Assembly (NCBI RefSeq): GCF_900544955.1
Contig: NZ_UQXD01000004.1
Location: forward strand, 1-64,000
Direction of reading: 5' to 3'
DNA: 64,000 bases
Origin: an uncultured Oscillibacter sp.
GTDB taxonomy: Bacteria > Bacillota > Clostridia > Oscillospirales > Oscillospiraceae
In this document: positions 51,618-60,432 of the stretch, piece by piece
Numbering within the stretch: the first letter of the stretch is position 1
Layout: each line of letters opens with the position of its first letter
Made by a program: the position numbers and the translations under genes
The notes under the pieces: generated by a model
Seen by the model: only the letters and a program-made list of their open reading frames with translations
What the model was told of the DNA's origin: nothing
Database searches by the model: none

Positions 51618-52508
51618 ATGTTGACTTTGTCAAACCAATATAACAACCTTCTCGCGCAGCTTGATAAGCTCTACCGGCACAACCGCCAGGGGAGCTTCCG
51701 CACCCGGCAGCGGTACTATGAGGCCATGCAGCGGTTCTGCCGCTTTCTGGCGGAGGAGTACTAGCTGGAGCGGCTGGCGAACCTCGCCCCCAAGCATATC
51801 TTCGCCTACGTGGACTCCCTCCAAGAGAAGGGCCGGACGGCCTCCACCATCAAAACCGACCTGTCCGCCATCCGCTTCTTCCACGACCTGATCCCTACGC
51901 CCCGCTATGAGCTGCCGGACAACGACGCCCTGATGCTTCAGCGACGCAGCTTCGGCGACGTGGACCGCACCTGGAGCCACCCGGAGTTCAACCGCATGCT
52001 GGCTTGTGCGCTGGATGCGGGACGGGAGGACTACATTACGATCCTCTATCTAAGCCGTTACGCCGCCCTGCGCATCCACGAGTGCTTCCGCACCGATACC
52101 GCCACGGCTGCAAAAGCTATAAAAGAAAACGCCCTCACCATAAAGGGTAAGGGCAGACTGGTGCGGACAGTACTGCTAAATGATAGTCTGTTGTATCGTC
52201 TTCGGCTTCACCTGGAGCACACAGAGCGGGGCCATAAGCTCTTTGTCCCTGACAGGGAGCTGACCCATGCGGCCATCAAGGAACCCCAGGCGTTCATCTA
52301 TCAGAACCGGGAACGGGTCCAGGCCCCGGATTCCTGTCGCCCCATAACCTTCCACGGCCTACGCCACACCCGGGCGGCGGAGTGGTATCAGCAGTTTATC
52401 CAGGAGGGCAACGCCCGGTGGGCGGTGGCAAAGCTGTTGGGCCACGGCAGGGACGACGGGACCCGCGTCTACCTTGCCTCTCTGAAAAGGGGCGGCGGAC
52501 ATGGATAA
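51618..52508 (+). pseudogene. Tyrosine recombinase (XerC/D-like) with internal amber codon
   Basis: About 296 codons. It reads MLTLSNQYNNLLAQLDKLY, through a SAM-like N-terminal domain, and a TAG at 51762-51764 interrupts AEEY*LERL before continuing in frame. Catalytic residues are otherwise kept: R in ALRIHE near 152, K in IKGKGRL, HGLRHTRA, LLGHGRDD and a final Tyr in TRVYLAS. AGAAAGG abuts the ATG; a TTG in-frame start nine bases on is possible. Probably a dead integrase; a CAG-to-TAG mutation would explain the stop. Confidence 0.75.
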
Positions 52509-52547
52509 GCGCCCGTCTCCTATGGCGAGCTCCCACTCACCCTGCAT

Positions 52548-52700
52548 GTGGAGGACCTCATGCCTGTGCTGGACATCGGCAGGAACACCGCCTATGAGCT
52601 GGTGCGCTCTGGGCAAATCAGGAGCATCCGGGTCGGTCGACAGATCCGGATTCCCAAGGAGGCCCTGCTGGAATTCCTGTCGAAAGAAAGTTTACAATAG
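52548..52700 (+). CDS. Excisionase-like small HTH protein (start uncertain)
   Basis: About 50 residues: VEDLMPVLDIGRNTAYELVR, SGQIRSIRVGRQIRIPKEAL then LEFLSKESLQ. This is the helix-turn-helix-17/excisionase family, which helps integrases excise elements. The frame is closed by a TAA 39 nt upstream of the first possible start (GTG 52548), so the usual first residues (ELPLTL) lie outside any ATG start; a shorter ATG 52560 exists. It may be a remnant of a once longer gene. Confidence 0.6.
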   Translation: MEDLMPVLDIGRNTAYELVRSGQIRSIRVGRQIRIPKEALLEFLSKESLQ

Positions 52701-52705
52701 CCCCT

Positions 52706-52755
52706 TTGACCGACCACCGTGATGAGGTTACAATAGAACCACCTTATCACGGTGG
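52706..52755 (+). promoter_or_regulatory. Promoter of the island integrase with inverted repeat
   Basis: TTGACC (52706-52711), 17-nt spacer, TACAAT (52729-52734). CCACCGTGAT (52714-52723) and ATCACGGTGG (52746-52755) form a 10-bp inverted repeat around the -10, a plausible operator. Confidence 0.65.
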
Positions 52756-52785
52756 ATCGGTCCAATACCCCGGAAAGGAGTCAAT

Positions 52786-53043
52786 ATGCCGCGCAAGACG
52801 AAGAAAAATGCGCAAGGGGCCGGGACCATCCGAAAACGATCTGACGGCCGCTGGGAGGCCAGATATACGACGGGCTTCGCCCCGGTGACCGGGCGACAGA
52901 CACAGCGATCCATTTACGGTAAAACCCAGAAAGAAGTACGGGAGAGGCTTGCCGAGATCACCACGGAGCTGGACGACGGGACGTATATCGAACCCAGCCA
53001 AATGACCCTAGAGGAGTGGATGGCGATTTGGCTGGAAGACTAC
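52786..53043 (+). pseudogene. int: N-terminal half of the island integrase
   Basis: ATG 52786 (AAAGGAG at 5 nt) starts MPRKTKKNAQGAGTIRKRSD, an arm-type DNA-binding domain (GRWEARYTTGFAPVTGRQTQ, YGKTQKEVRERL), and continues to LEEWMAIWLEDY. Family integrases then continue with a core-binding domain like the one that begins at 62649 (YTGNKKWSTIKHYRAQAKAH). The homology stops at 53043, and unrelated sequence follows to a stop at 53161. Confidence 0.8.
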
Positions 53044-53177
53044 ATGTTTGATAAAAATTATAAAATTATTATGCTATTTCCGGTTAGCTTAATGAAAGCA
53101 AAAAAGGCTACAAAGCCGCATGGTTACTGGATTCTATGGCCCAGCGCCTTGTGTTATGGGTAGCGTTATTTCAGGCG

Positions 53178-53188
53178 AAATGGTGCCC
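53178..53188. repeat. 11-bp direct repeat, left copy
   Basis: AAATGGTGCCC, also at 62509-62519 in the same orientation, with similar flanks (left GGATTGACAAA, right AACTTTACAAA). It lies near the left end of the 9.6-kb insertion and could be an attachment remnant. Confidence 0.4.
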
Positions 53189-53218
53189 GGATTGACAAAT
53201 GAGGTTATGAGAAGATAA

Positions 53219-53257
53219 GGAAGGCGCTGCCGGGTTTTGTATCCCGCAGCGCCTTCC
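53219..53257 (-). terminator. Terminator after the giant surface protein gene
   Basis: GGAAGGCGCTGC / GCAGCGCCTTCC plus an inner CGGG/CCCG, 13 nt past the stop. The leftward tail is TTATCTTC. Confidence 0.7.
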
Positions 53258-53269
53258 TTTGTGTATTTG

Positions 53270-56200
53270 CTATTCTTTTCTTGCCCCGTCCGGGCCGATC
53301 TCGTAGCCGTCAATTTTGGTATTGACGGCCATAGCGCCGTCCGGGTAGAAGTAGTACCACTTGCCGCTGATTTCCTGCCAGCCCCCGGCTTGCATGAGGC
53401 CCGCAGCGTCGAAGTAGTACCATGTGCCGTCAATCTGTTTCCAGCCGGTCACGGGCTTGTTGTTCTCATAGTACAACCATTTCCCGGCGTCGTTCTGCCC
53501 CCAGCCGCCAGCGGCGGCGGGCTCAATGACGATTTCCACGAAACGCCGCAGGACGGCGGCGGCCTCGGCGCGGGTGGCGGTGTCCTTGGGGCCGAAGCGG
53601 TGGCCGCCCTTGCCGTTCATAATACCGGCTTGCTGAATGGCCTGTACCGCGTTTTTCATGCCGCTTGTGATCTGCCCCTCGTCCGCGAAAATCTCCGCCT
53701 CACGGGCCACGGGGAGGGTGTACCCCAGCTTGTCGGCGTAACGCTGCATAATGGCCGCCATCTGTTCGCGGGTGATGGTGGCGTCGGGGCTAAAGGTCTT
53801 GTCCCCGGTGCCGTTCACAATGCCCTTGGAGGCCGCCCACTCCACATAGGGCGCGTAGTAGGCGGTGGCGGCAACGTCGGTGAACCGGCTGGAAGGATAG
53901 GCGGCGGGGTCTATCCCGGCCAGCCGTCCCAGCGCCACAACGAACATTCCCCGCGTGGTGGTGCCGTCCGGCGTAAAGGTGGTTTCCGCTGTGCCGGAGA
54001 ACAGGCCCCGGCTTGCCACAAAGTCAATATCCGCTTTGGCCCAATGATTCACGGTGTCGGTAAAAGCCGGGGCGGGCCGGTGGCCCACGGCGTAAACGCT
54101 AAAATGCCCGGTGGAGGCGATCACATTCCCGCTGTTCCTGTCATAGCTGGATTGATACAGCCATTCCGCGCCCTTGCCGTCCGCGCTGTAAACCAGATAC
54201 AGGCTGCCGGTCTGCTCGGTGGCGGCGGGCTGATAGGCCAGCCCCACGGTGACGCGGCCCGCGCCGAAGCTGTCAACCGTGGCCGCCTTGCCGTCCGCGC
54301 CGGTGTAGCCCACGCTCAAACGGTAGGCGGGGCGGGAGCCGACAGCGGCCAGCGCGTCCCCGGCAAGGCCGGTTTCCCGCTTGGCGGTCAGGGTAATGTC
54401 GCCGGTGGCCTGTTTCTGAATCTCCACAAGGGCGGCAAGGTCAAATGTCATATCCACAACGCCGGTGTTCAAGGTGACATATTGCACCTTGGCGGCGATC
54501 AGCCGGTCAAGTGTGGCCCGCTGAATGACGATGGAAAAGCCGTCGTAGGTGGTGGACGTTTTCGCGTCGTACTGCACCGCAATCCCGTTTGTCTTGGCCC
54601 TGGCGTCCTTTCCGGCCTCGGATATGGCCGACGCCGTGCGCCCGTCGTCCGGCTTGCCGGTGGCCGTGCCGTTCCCCACGGACACGGGCAGCTCGATCAC
54701 GGCCAGTACGGGGTTATTGGGCTTCGGCGGTTCCGGGGTGGTGATGATATAATTTCGGTTGGTGCCGCCGTTGCTGCTGCTACCGCCTCCGCTGCTTGCC
54801 TTTTTGGTATATATCTCCGTCAGCACCGCGCTGCCCGCATATCCCGAAGCTGTGGCGTAGGCTTTGAGGGTGGTGCCCGCCGGCACGGAAATGGGCGCGG
54901 AATAGGTCTGCCGTGTGCCGCTTGTTGCCGGGTCGGAGCCGTCCAGCGTATAGTAGATGGTCGCCCCGCTGATGGCGCAGGTGAGGGTGACGGTCTGGGC
55001 CATGCTGTACGCCCCGCCCGCCGGGGTTGCCACCGGCGTTGCGGCCTGTTCCAGCTTTACCACTCCGTCTTTGCCCACGATGTATTCCCCGTCGGCAAAG
55101 ACCGCCCGCGCCGGGACGTCTGGGTAATAGGAATTATAATCATATTCCAGCCGGTTCAGCCAATCCGCCGCGGGCTGGTCCTGCAACTCCAACAGGGCGT
55201 TGTTCCCCAGGCTAACCTTATGTCCGCCAGTCTGGGCGAAGGAACCTTCGGCCTCCAGCACGCTGTCTGGAGAGAGGAAAATGTCGCCGTCCACCGTCAG
55301 CCCTCCGGTAATCTTTGCGCTGGATGGAGATTCGATGCCAAGGTTCCCTTGCAGCGTAAAGCCGCCGCCGTTCAGGATCAGGCTGGCTGGCGCATAATCG
55401 TATGGGTCTGACGGAGAAACCAAAAGGGCGCCTATCCCAAATCCCGCTTTCACATCGCCCGTCAGGCGACCGCGAAAGACGCGGAGCGATGGGTCGGGGT
55501 AGGCCCAGTAAATCGCGATAGAGCCTCCGCCGGACAGCAGCAATTCCCGATCCCCTTGGGGATAAAGAAAGCAAGTAGTATTGTCTCGCCAACAATAATC
55601 CCCATCTCCCATAGCGGCCCCTTGCTGGGGCGGGGCGCCGTCGGCAAAGGCCAGTGTCAGATTGATGGGGTCAAAGGCGGCGCTGATACTGATGTTTTCT
55701 GACAGGGAAAAGGTAGTGGTTTGGGTATTGGCGGCTCCCGCAGGGAGGCCCGTCCATGCTTGGAAGGTATATCCGCTGTCCGGCTGGGCGGTCAGCTCCA
55801 CCCTGTTTTTGCTCAAGTCAAAGGCCGTCAGCCATACCGTGCCGCCCGTTGCCGGGGTCACGGTCAGAGTATGACCGTCTTTTGTCGTGAATGAGGTGAA
55901 CGGGTTATAGGAGCAGTACAGAGTTTGCAGGTTCGTCAGGTTCCCCAGCCCCTTCAATTCCGACAGCTGGTTACTGGCGCAGTACAGCATTTCTAGTTGC
56001 GTCAGTTTCCCCACGTCCAGCGTTCCCGACAAGCCTTTATCGGATAAGTGCAGGGAAGTAATCCTTTTCGGGGTGCCGCTGTCCCATTGTACCAATCTTG
56101 CCCTTTCCCAGCTTGCTGGGTCGTTCGCGTCCACGCCGGAAATGTTCTTTAATGTGGGGTGCGCGTCAAGAATTGCCTTGAACGCCGCCTCGTCGCCGTC

Positions 56201-59023
56201 ATGGTGGCCGTCGCCGTCCAGGTCGCTGGTTTCTTGTGGGTCTAAGCCCTCATAGCCCGTCGCCCCCTCCGGCACATACACGGTGGGCTGGGGGGTGATA
56301 TTGCCAAATACGTCCGTACCAAACGAGGGGGCCGTTTTCCCTTCAAAGGTCACTTTTTTCAGGTTCGTACAGTCATAGAAAGCGTAATCGCCAATGCTCT
56401 CCACGCTTGCCGGTATCGTCAGATCGTCAAGGCCCGTGCAGCCGTAAAACGCCCACTCCCTAATTTGTGTCACGCTGCCCGGCAGCTCGGTCAGGGTAAT
56501 CCCCGTGCAGCCGGAAAACGCATAAAGCTCAATTCGTGTCACGCCGCCCGGCAGCTCGGTCAGGGTAATACCCGTGCAGCCGTAAAACGCAGCAGCCCCA
56601 ATTTGTTTCACGCTGCCCGGCAGCTCGGTCAGGGTAATCCCCGTGCAGCCGGAAAACGCAGTAGCCCCAATTTGTTCCATGCCGCCCGGCAGCTCGGTCA
56701 GGGTAATACCCGTGCAGCCGTTAAACGCAGAATCCCCAATTTGTGTCACGCCGCCCGGCAGTTCGGTCAGGGTAATACCCGTGCAGTCTCTAAACGCAGA
56801 ATCCCCAATTTGTTCCACGCCGCCCGGCAGCTCGGTCAGGTTGAGATTCTTGCAGAGGTCAAACGCAGAATCCCCAATTTCGGTCACGCTGTTCGGGAGG
56901 GTCAGGCTGGTCAGTTTTGTTGCTTGGCCCATAGAACCCCCTGTATCTTGCCGTATCGCTTCAAGGTTCGTCATGCCGGACAAATCAAGGGCCGTCAGGC
57001 TGTCCCAGCCGCTATTGCTGTTATACTGTTCTTTCAAATACCGCCAGTTATAGCGGGTGATCTCCGCCGCGTCGCCGGTGAGCTTGATGGTGGTAACAGT
57101 TTTTTTGTCGCTGCCAGACGCAAGGGCGGCGTCAATCGCCGTTTTCATGTCGTTGTCGTTCATGCTCGTGCCGCCCGTGCCGTTGCTGGAAAAGGTCACG
57201 GTTAGTATGCCAGTTTGCACATTCAAGCTGTCGGGATAGCCCGTCGCCCCCTCCGGCACATACACGGTGGGCTGGGGGGTGATACCGTCAAATATGTCCG
57301 TCCCAAACGTGGGGGGTGTTTTCCCCAGAAAGGTGACTGATTTCAGTTTTGTGCAGCCGGAAAACGCAACATCCCCAATTTCGGTCACGCTGTCCGGGAT
57401 TGTCAGGCTGGTAATCCCCGTGCAGCTCTCAAACGCATGTCCCCCAATTTCGGTCACGCCGGCCGGCAACTCTTTCAGGGTAATCCCCGTGCAGCCGGAA
57501 AACGCAAAACCCCCAATTTCGGTCACGCCGACCGGCAGCGAGTCCAGTGTGATCTTCGTGCAGCCGTAAAACGCATAACCCCCAATTTCGGTCACGCCGG
57601 CCGGCAGCTCTTTCAGGGTAATCCCCGTGCAGCCTCTAAACGCACCATCCCCAATATAGGTCACACCGACCGGCAGCTCTTTCAGGGTAATCCCCGTGCA
57701 GCCGGAAAACGCATCACTCCCAATTTGTTCCACGCCGACCGGCAGCTCTTTCAGGGTAATCCCCGTGCAGTCGAAAAACGCAGAAACCCCAATTTGTTCC
57801 ACGCCGTCCGGCAGCCCGGTCAGGGCGAGGTTTGCGCAGCTCGAAAACGCATAATCCCCAATTTCGGTCACGCTGTCAGGGAGGGTCAGCGTTTGCAGTT
57901 TTGTTTGTTGGGTCTTCACCATGCCCGTATCATTCTTTACCGTGGTCAGGTTCCCCATGCCGGACAGGTCGAGGGCCGTCAGGCTGTCCCAGCCGCTGCT
58001 TTCGTTATAGAGGTCAATCAGGTGTTTCCAGTTGTAGCGGGTGATCTCCGTCGCGTTGCCGATGAGTTTTATGGTGGCAACGTCCGCTTTATCGTCGCCA
58101 GACAGCGCGGTTTCAATGGCCGTTTTCATTTCGTTGTTGTCTCCGTCCGTGCCGCCCGTGCCGTTGCTGTCAAAGGTCACGGTGAGAACGTCGCCTTGAA
58201 GGGCAAGCGTGACTGCCCCGCCAATCAGCACATCAATCTCCGGCAGCTCCACGCCGTCGGCCAGCGTATAACCTGCTGGAAGAACAGGCGTAAAGAGATA
58301 GCCGCCCTGTTCGGCGGTGTCGTCCCACGGGCTGTCCGGCTCCCACGTCACGCCGGTTATGGTGATTGCCTCCGGCTCCGGGTCGGTATCGTCGGCTGCC
58401 ACATACCCGGACGCGCCCAGCGTGGCGGGCAGGGTCAGGCCGTCCAGCGTCGTACCCGCTGGGACGCTCTGCTGTTTCACCGCGTCGGGAATCCCGTCAA
58501 AGGCCGTGACGGTGATCGTCCCCGTATCTCCCGGCTCCCCGGTTTCCGGCCCCGTTTTCTCCGGCGCGGTCAAACCGTTTCCGCTGGCGGTGGGTTCCTC
58601 TTTGCCGCTGTCCTTGTCCGGCTCCCCGGCGCAGACTTCGCAGACGTAACCGCAGGGCGTATCCGCAACGGCCTCTATGTAGCCGCAATCGTCGTCATGC
58701 TCCCCGCGCTCATGGGGGCAGTCCAGCGCGTAACACGCCTGCCCGTGCCGGTGGCCCGCGTCGCTGCCGGTGGCCGTCTGCTCCGCGTCCTCGTCCATGC
58801 CGCAGATCAGCTCGTCCGTGTAGCACTCCGGCGTGTGTTCGTGTTCGCAGTCGTGGCCCGGTATGGCCTCCACATAGCCGCACACAGCGTCATGGGCCGT
58901 GTGGTGTTCACACAGGCCGGTGCCTGCCGGGGATTCCACCGCGTAGGCCGTGGCCCCCAGCTGGGAAAACACCAGCGCGGCGGCCAGCAGCGCAGCCCCT
59001 ATCCGTTTTCTCGTTCTCAACAT
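53270..59023 (-). CDS. Giant cell-surface protein: LRR repeats, SLH domains and cell-wall-binding repeats
   Basis: 1917 residues. Signal peptide to about 28, then a Cys/His-rich region (35-135, CEHHTAHDAVCGYVE). Next, two long arrays of BspA-like leucine-rich repeats (about 330-620 and 680-930, units such as VTEIGDYAFSSCANL), a shorter LRR stretch near 960-1050 and a chitobiase-like C-terminal domain near 1330-1400 (TIYYTLDGSDP). Three SLH domains follow near 1650-1830 and choline-binding-like repeats to the end (GWKQIDGTWYYFDAAG). AGGAGG lies ahead of ATG 59023. Probably an adhesin or matrix protein, expressed with the receiver-like gene upstream. Confidence 0.88.
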   Translation of the reverse strand: MLRTRKRIGAALLAAALVFSQLGATAYAVESPAGTGLCEHHTAHDAVCGYVEAIPGHDCEHEHTPECYTDELICGMDEDAEQTATGSDAGHRHGQACYALDCPHERGEHDDDCGYIEAVADTPCGYVCEVCAGEPDKDSGKEEPTASGNGLTAPEKTGPETGEPGDTGTITVTAFDGIPDAVKQQSVPAGTTLDGLTLPATLGASGYVAADDTDPEPEAITITGVTWEPDSPWDDTAEQGGYLFTPVLPAGYTLADGVELPEIDVLIGGAVTLALQGDVLTVTFDSNGTGGTDGDNNEMKTAIETALSGDDKADVATIKLIGNATEITRYNWKHLIDLYNESSGWDSLTALDLSGMGNLTTVKNDTGMVKTQQTKLQTLTLPDSVTEIGDYAFSSCANLALTGLPDGVEQIGVSAFFDCTGITLKELPVGVEQIGSDAFSGCTGITLKELPVGVTYIGDGAFRGCTGITLKELPAGVTEIGGYAFYGCTKITLDSLPVGVTEIGGFAFSGCTGITLKELPAGVTEIGGHAFESCTGITSLTIPDSVTEIGDVAFSGCTKLKSVTFLGKTPPTFGTDIFDGITPQPTVYVPEGATGYPDSLNVQTGILTVTFSSNGTGGTSMNDNDMKTAIDAALASGSDKKTVTTIKLTGDAAEITRYNWRYLKEQYNSNSGWDSLTALDLSGMTNLEAIRQDTGGSMGQATKLTSLTLPNSVTEIGDSAFDLCKNLNLTELPGGVEQIGDSAFRDCTGITLTELPGGVTQIGDSAFNGCTGITLTELPGGMEQIGATAFSGCTGITLTELPGSVKQIGAAAFYGCTGITLTELPGGVTRIELYAFSGCTGITLTELPGSVTQIREWAFYGCTGLDDLTIPASVESIGDYAFYDCTNLKKVTFEGKTAPSFGTDVFGNITPQPTVYVPEGATGYEGLDPQETSDLDGDGHHDGDEAAFKAILDAHPTLKNISGVDANDPASWERARLVQWDSGTPKRITSLHLSDKGLSGTLDVGKLTQLEMLYCASNQLSELKGLGNLTNLQTLYCSYNPFTSFTTKDGHTLTVTPATGGTVWLTAFDLSKNRVELTAQPDSGYTFQAWTGLPAGAANTQTTTFSLSENISISAAFDPINLTLAFADGAPPQQGAAMGDGDYCWRDNTTCFLYPQGDRELLLSGGGSIAIYWAYPDPSLRVFRGRLTGDVKAGFGIGALLVSPSDPYDYAPASLILNGGGFTLQGNLGIESPSSAKITGGLTVDGDIFLSPDSVLEAEGSFAQTGGHKVSLGNNALLELQDQPAADWLNRLEYDYNSYYPDVPARAVFADGEYIVGKDGVVKLEQAATPVATPAGGAYSMAQTVTLTCAISGATIYYTLDGSDPATSGTRQTYSAPISVPAGTTLKAYATASGYAGSAVLTEIYTKKASSGGGSSSNGGTNRNYIITTPEPPKPNNPVLAVIELPVSVGNGTATGKPDDGRTASAISEAGKDARAKTNGIAVQYDAKTSTTYDGFSIVIQRATLDRLIAAKVQYVTLNTGVVDMTFDLAALVEIQKQATGDITLTAKRETGLAGDALAAVGSRPAYRLSVGYTGADGKAATVDSFGAGRVTVGLAYQPAATEQTGSLYLVYSADGKGAEWLYQSSYDRNSGNVIASTGHFSVYAVGHRPAPAFTDTVNHWAKADIDFVASRGLFSGTAETTFTPDGTTTRGMFVVALGRLAGIDPAAYPSSRFTDVAATAYYAPYVEWAASKGIVNGTGDKTFSPDATITREQMAAIMQRYADKLGYTLPVAREAEIFADEGQITSGMKNAVQAIQQAGIMNGKGGHRFGPKDTATRAEAAAVLRRFVEIVIEPAAAGGWGQNDAGKWLYYENNKPVTGWKQIDGTWYYFDAAGLMQAGGWQEISGKWYYFYPDGAMAVNTKIDGYEIGPDGARKE

Positions 59024-59069
59024 AAACGTTCCCTCCTATCGTTTCGTATGCGGACAGACAGGGGTTTTT

Positions 59070-59114
59070 CAAGCAGCTCCTTTGGAGCTGCTTGAAGGGG
59101 GTATACCCCCTTCA
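59070..59114. other. Two adjacent hairpins in the leader of the surface-protein gene
   Basis: CAAGCAGCTCC / GGAGCTGCTTG with a TTT loop (59070-59094) and the perfect 22-bp palindrome TGAAGGGGGTATACCCCCTT plus CA (59093-59114). They lie between the receiver-like gene and the LRR gene without a T-run, so a control or processing element is more likely than a simple terminator. Confidence 0.45.
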
Positions 59115-59142
59115 AATCCGCTTGATTGCTTTTTTGAAACTC

Positions 59143-59520
59143 CTATGCTTTCCCGGCCCCCCGGCTTATCTCCATGAACCGCGTCAATGCCTGTTCCATC
59201 TTGTAGCGCGTCACGGGCTTTTGGCAGAAGAACGGCACACACAGCCGGTACGCCTGTACCCCAAAATCCAAATCGGAAAACCAGATGATTTTCCGGGACA
59301 GGAGCCGCGCGCTGGTGATGGTGTTTAAGCCCTCCACGCTGTCTTGCGCCACGATCACCGCGTCCGGCAGCGCCCGCTTTACCATGCCGTCCAGCTCCGG
59401 CCAATCCGCGCAGCCCGTGACCTCTGCCTCCACCTCCTTTTCCTCCAAACACTGGCGGGCCAAATCCATCAGCTGTTCCCGCTCCGCTCCGTCGCCGTCG
59501 CAGACAATCATGCTCCACAT
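59143..59520 (-). CDS. Receiver-only protein without canonical phospho-acceptor
   Basis: 125 residues shaped like a LytR/AgrA receiver domain: MWSMIVCDGDGAEREQL at the start, PDAVIVAQDSVEG near 52-64 where the usual acceptor aspartate aligns with A58, IIWFSD near 78-83 (Thr/Ser position), and FFCQKPVT with the conserved lysine K101. It has no output domain. Probably a regulatory or decoy partner of the nearby LytTR regulator. AAGGAGG lies 6 nt ahead. Likely co-transcribed with the LRR gene. Confidence 0.7.
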   Translation of the reverse strand: MWSMIVCDGDGAEREQLMDLARQCLEEKEVEAEVTGCADWPELDGMVKRALPDAVIVAQDSVEGLNTITSARLLSRKIIWFSDLDFGVQAYRLCVPFFCQKPVTRYKMEQALTRFMEISRGAGKA

Positions 59521-59560
59521 AGGCGGCCTCCTTCCTGTCCAGATTGCTTTCTACACGTTC

Positions 59561-59628
59561 AGCATAGGGAAAAAAACGGCGTTTTTCAAGGGGGTGGCCG
59601 CAACTTGACATTTTTGGCCGTAACTTGC
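59561..59628 (-). promoter_or_regulatory. Leftward promoter with tandem LytTR-like sites
   Basis: Leftward TTGAAA (59589-59584), 17-nt spacer, TATGCT (59566-59561). Directly upstream, the repeats CAAGTTACGGCC and CAAGTTGCGGCC (plus-strand GGCCG at 59616 and 59596, 20 bp apart) resemble tandem LytTR/AgrA binding sites. It lies about 40 nt upstream of the receiver-like gene, so the neighbouring LytTR regulator probably activates the surface-protein operon. Confidence 0.65.
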
Positions 59629-59706
59629 ATGGTCAAAACGGGATTTTTGCGGTAAAATGGTCTTGACAACGAAAAAACTTTGTGATACGGAGGGAGGGCT
59701 TTTGAC

Positions 59707-60432
59707 ATGAGAGCCGCAATCATAGACGACCTTGAATCGTGCAGGGAGGCGTTACGGAAGTGCCTGCACCAATACTTAAACGGGCATTACGCCGGGGAAA
59801 CGCCCGCCGTCGGGGAGTTTTCCAGCGGGGAGGATTTTTTGTCCCAATTCCAGCCGGAGGCGTGGGACGTTATTTTTATCGACCAGTACATGGACGGGCT
59901 TTCCGGCATTGACACGGCCCGGAAAATCCGGGAGAAGGACAAGCTGGCGGCGTTGGTGTTCGTCACCACCAGCGTGAGCCACGCCGTCGAGAGCTACGGG
60001 GTGCGGGCCTGCGGGTATCTGGTCAAGCCCTACGACTACGGCGACTTTGAAAAGACAATGGAGCTGGCCGGGGTGGAGAAGATCCGCAGCGCCCGGTTTG
60101 TCCGGGTGGAACAGGAAAAGGTGCTGCTCCGTGAAATCCTCTGGTGCGACAAGGACGAACACTACACCCAAATCCATACCGACAGGCGGGGCGTCCTCCG
60201 GTTCCGTCTGCCCTTCGGGGAGCTGGCGGGGCTGCTGGCCCCCTATCCGCAGTTTTTGCCCTGCTACAAGGGCTGTATCGTCAACGCGGAACGGGTGGAG
60301 CGAATCGACGCGCTGGCGTTCCGGATGGACAACGGGGCAGGCGTCCCCTTTGCCCAGCGGGAGAAGAAAAAGCTGGAAGGGCTGTACAGCGCCTATCTGT
60401 TCCAGCGGGAAAGGGAGGACGCGCTTTTATGA
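59707..60432 (+). CDS. LytTR-family response regulator
   Basis: 241 residues. Receiver domain with D7/D8, phospho-acceptor D59 (WDVIFIDQYMDG) and K107 (LVKPYD); C-terminal LytTR DNA-binding domain (LLREILWCDKDEHYTQIHTD, then FLPCYKGCIVNAERVERID). Output of the GHKL kinase, whose start overlaps its stop (ATGA). GGAGGGAGGG lies ahead. Probably activates the divergent receiver/LRR operon. Confidence 0.92.
   Translation: MRAAIIDDLESCREALRKCLHQYLNGHYAGETPAVGEFSSGEDFLSQFQPEAWDVIFIDQYMDGLSGIDTARKIREKDKLAALVFVTTSVSHAVESYGVRACGYLVKPYDYGDFEKTMELAGVEKIRSARFVRVEQEKVLLREILWCDKDEHYTQIHTDRRGVLRFRLPFGELAGLLAPYPQFLPCYKGCIVNAERVERIDALAFRMDNGAGVPFAQREKKKLEGLYSAYLFQREREDALL

Noticed and set aside
52501..52722. 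Frame MDKRPSPMASSHS over the excisionase region
   Set aside because: The alternative frame matches the helix-turn-helix excisionase family (NTAYELVRSGQIRSIRVGR), so this one is a shadow.
56465..59095. Long plus-strand frames opposite the LRR gene
   Set aside because: They mirror the LRR repeats in antisense; the minus strand has the signal peptide, domains and ribosome site.
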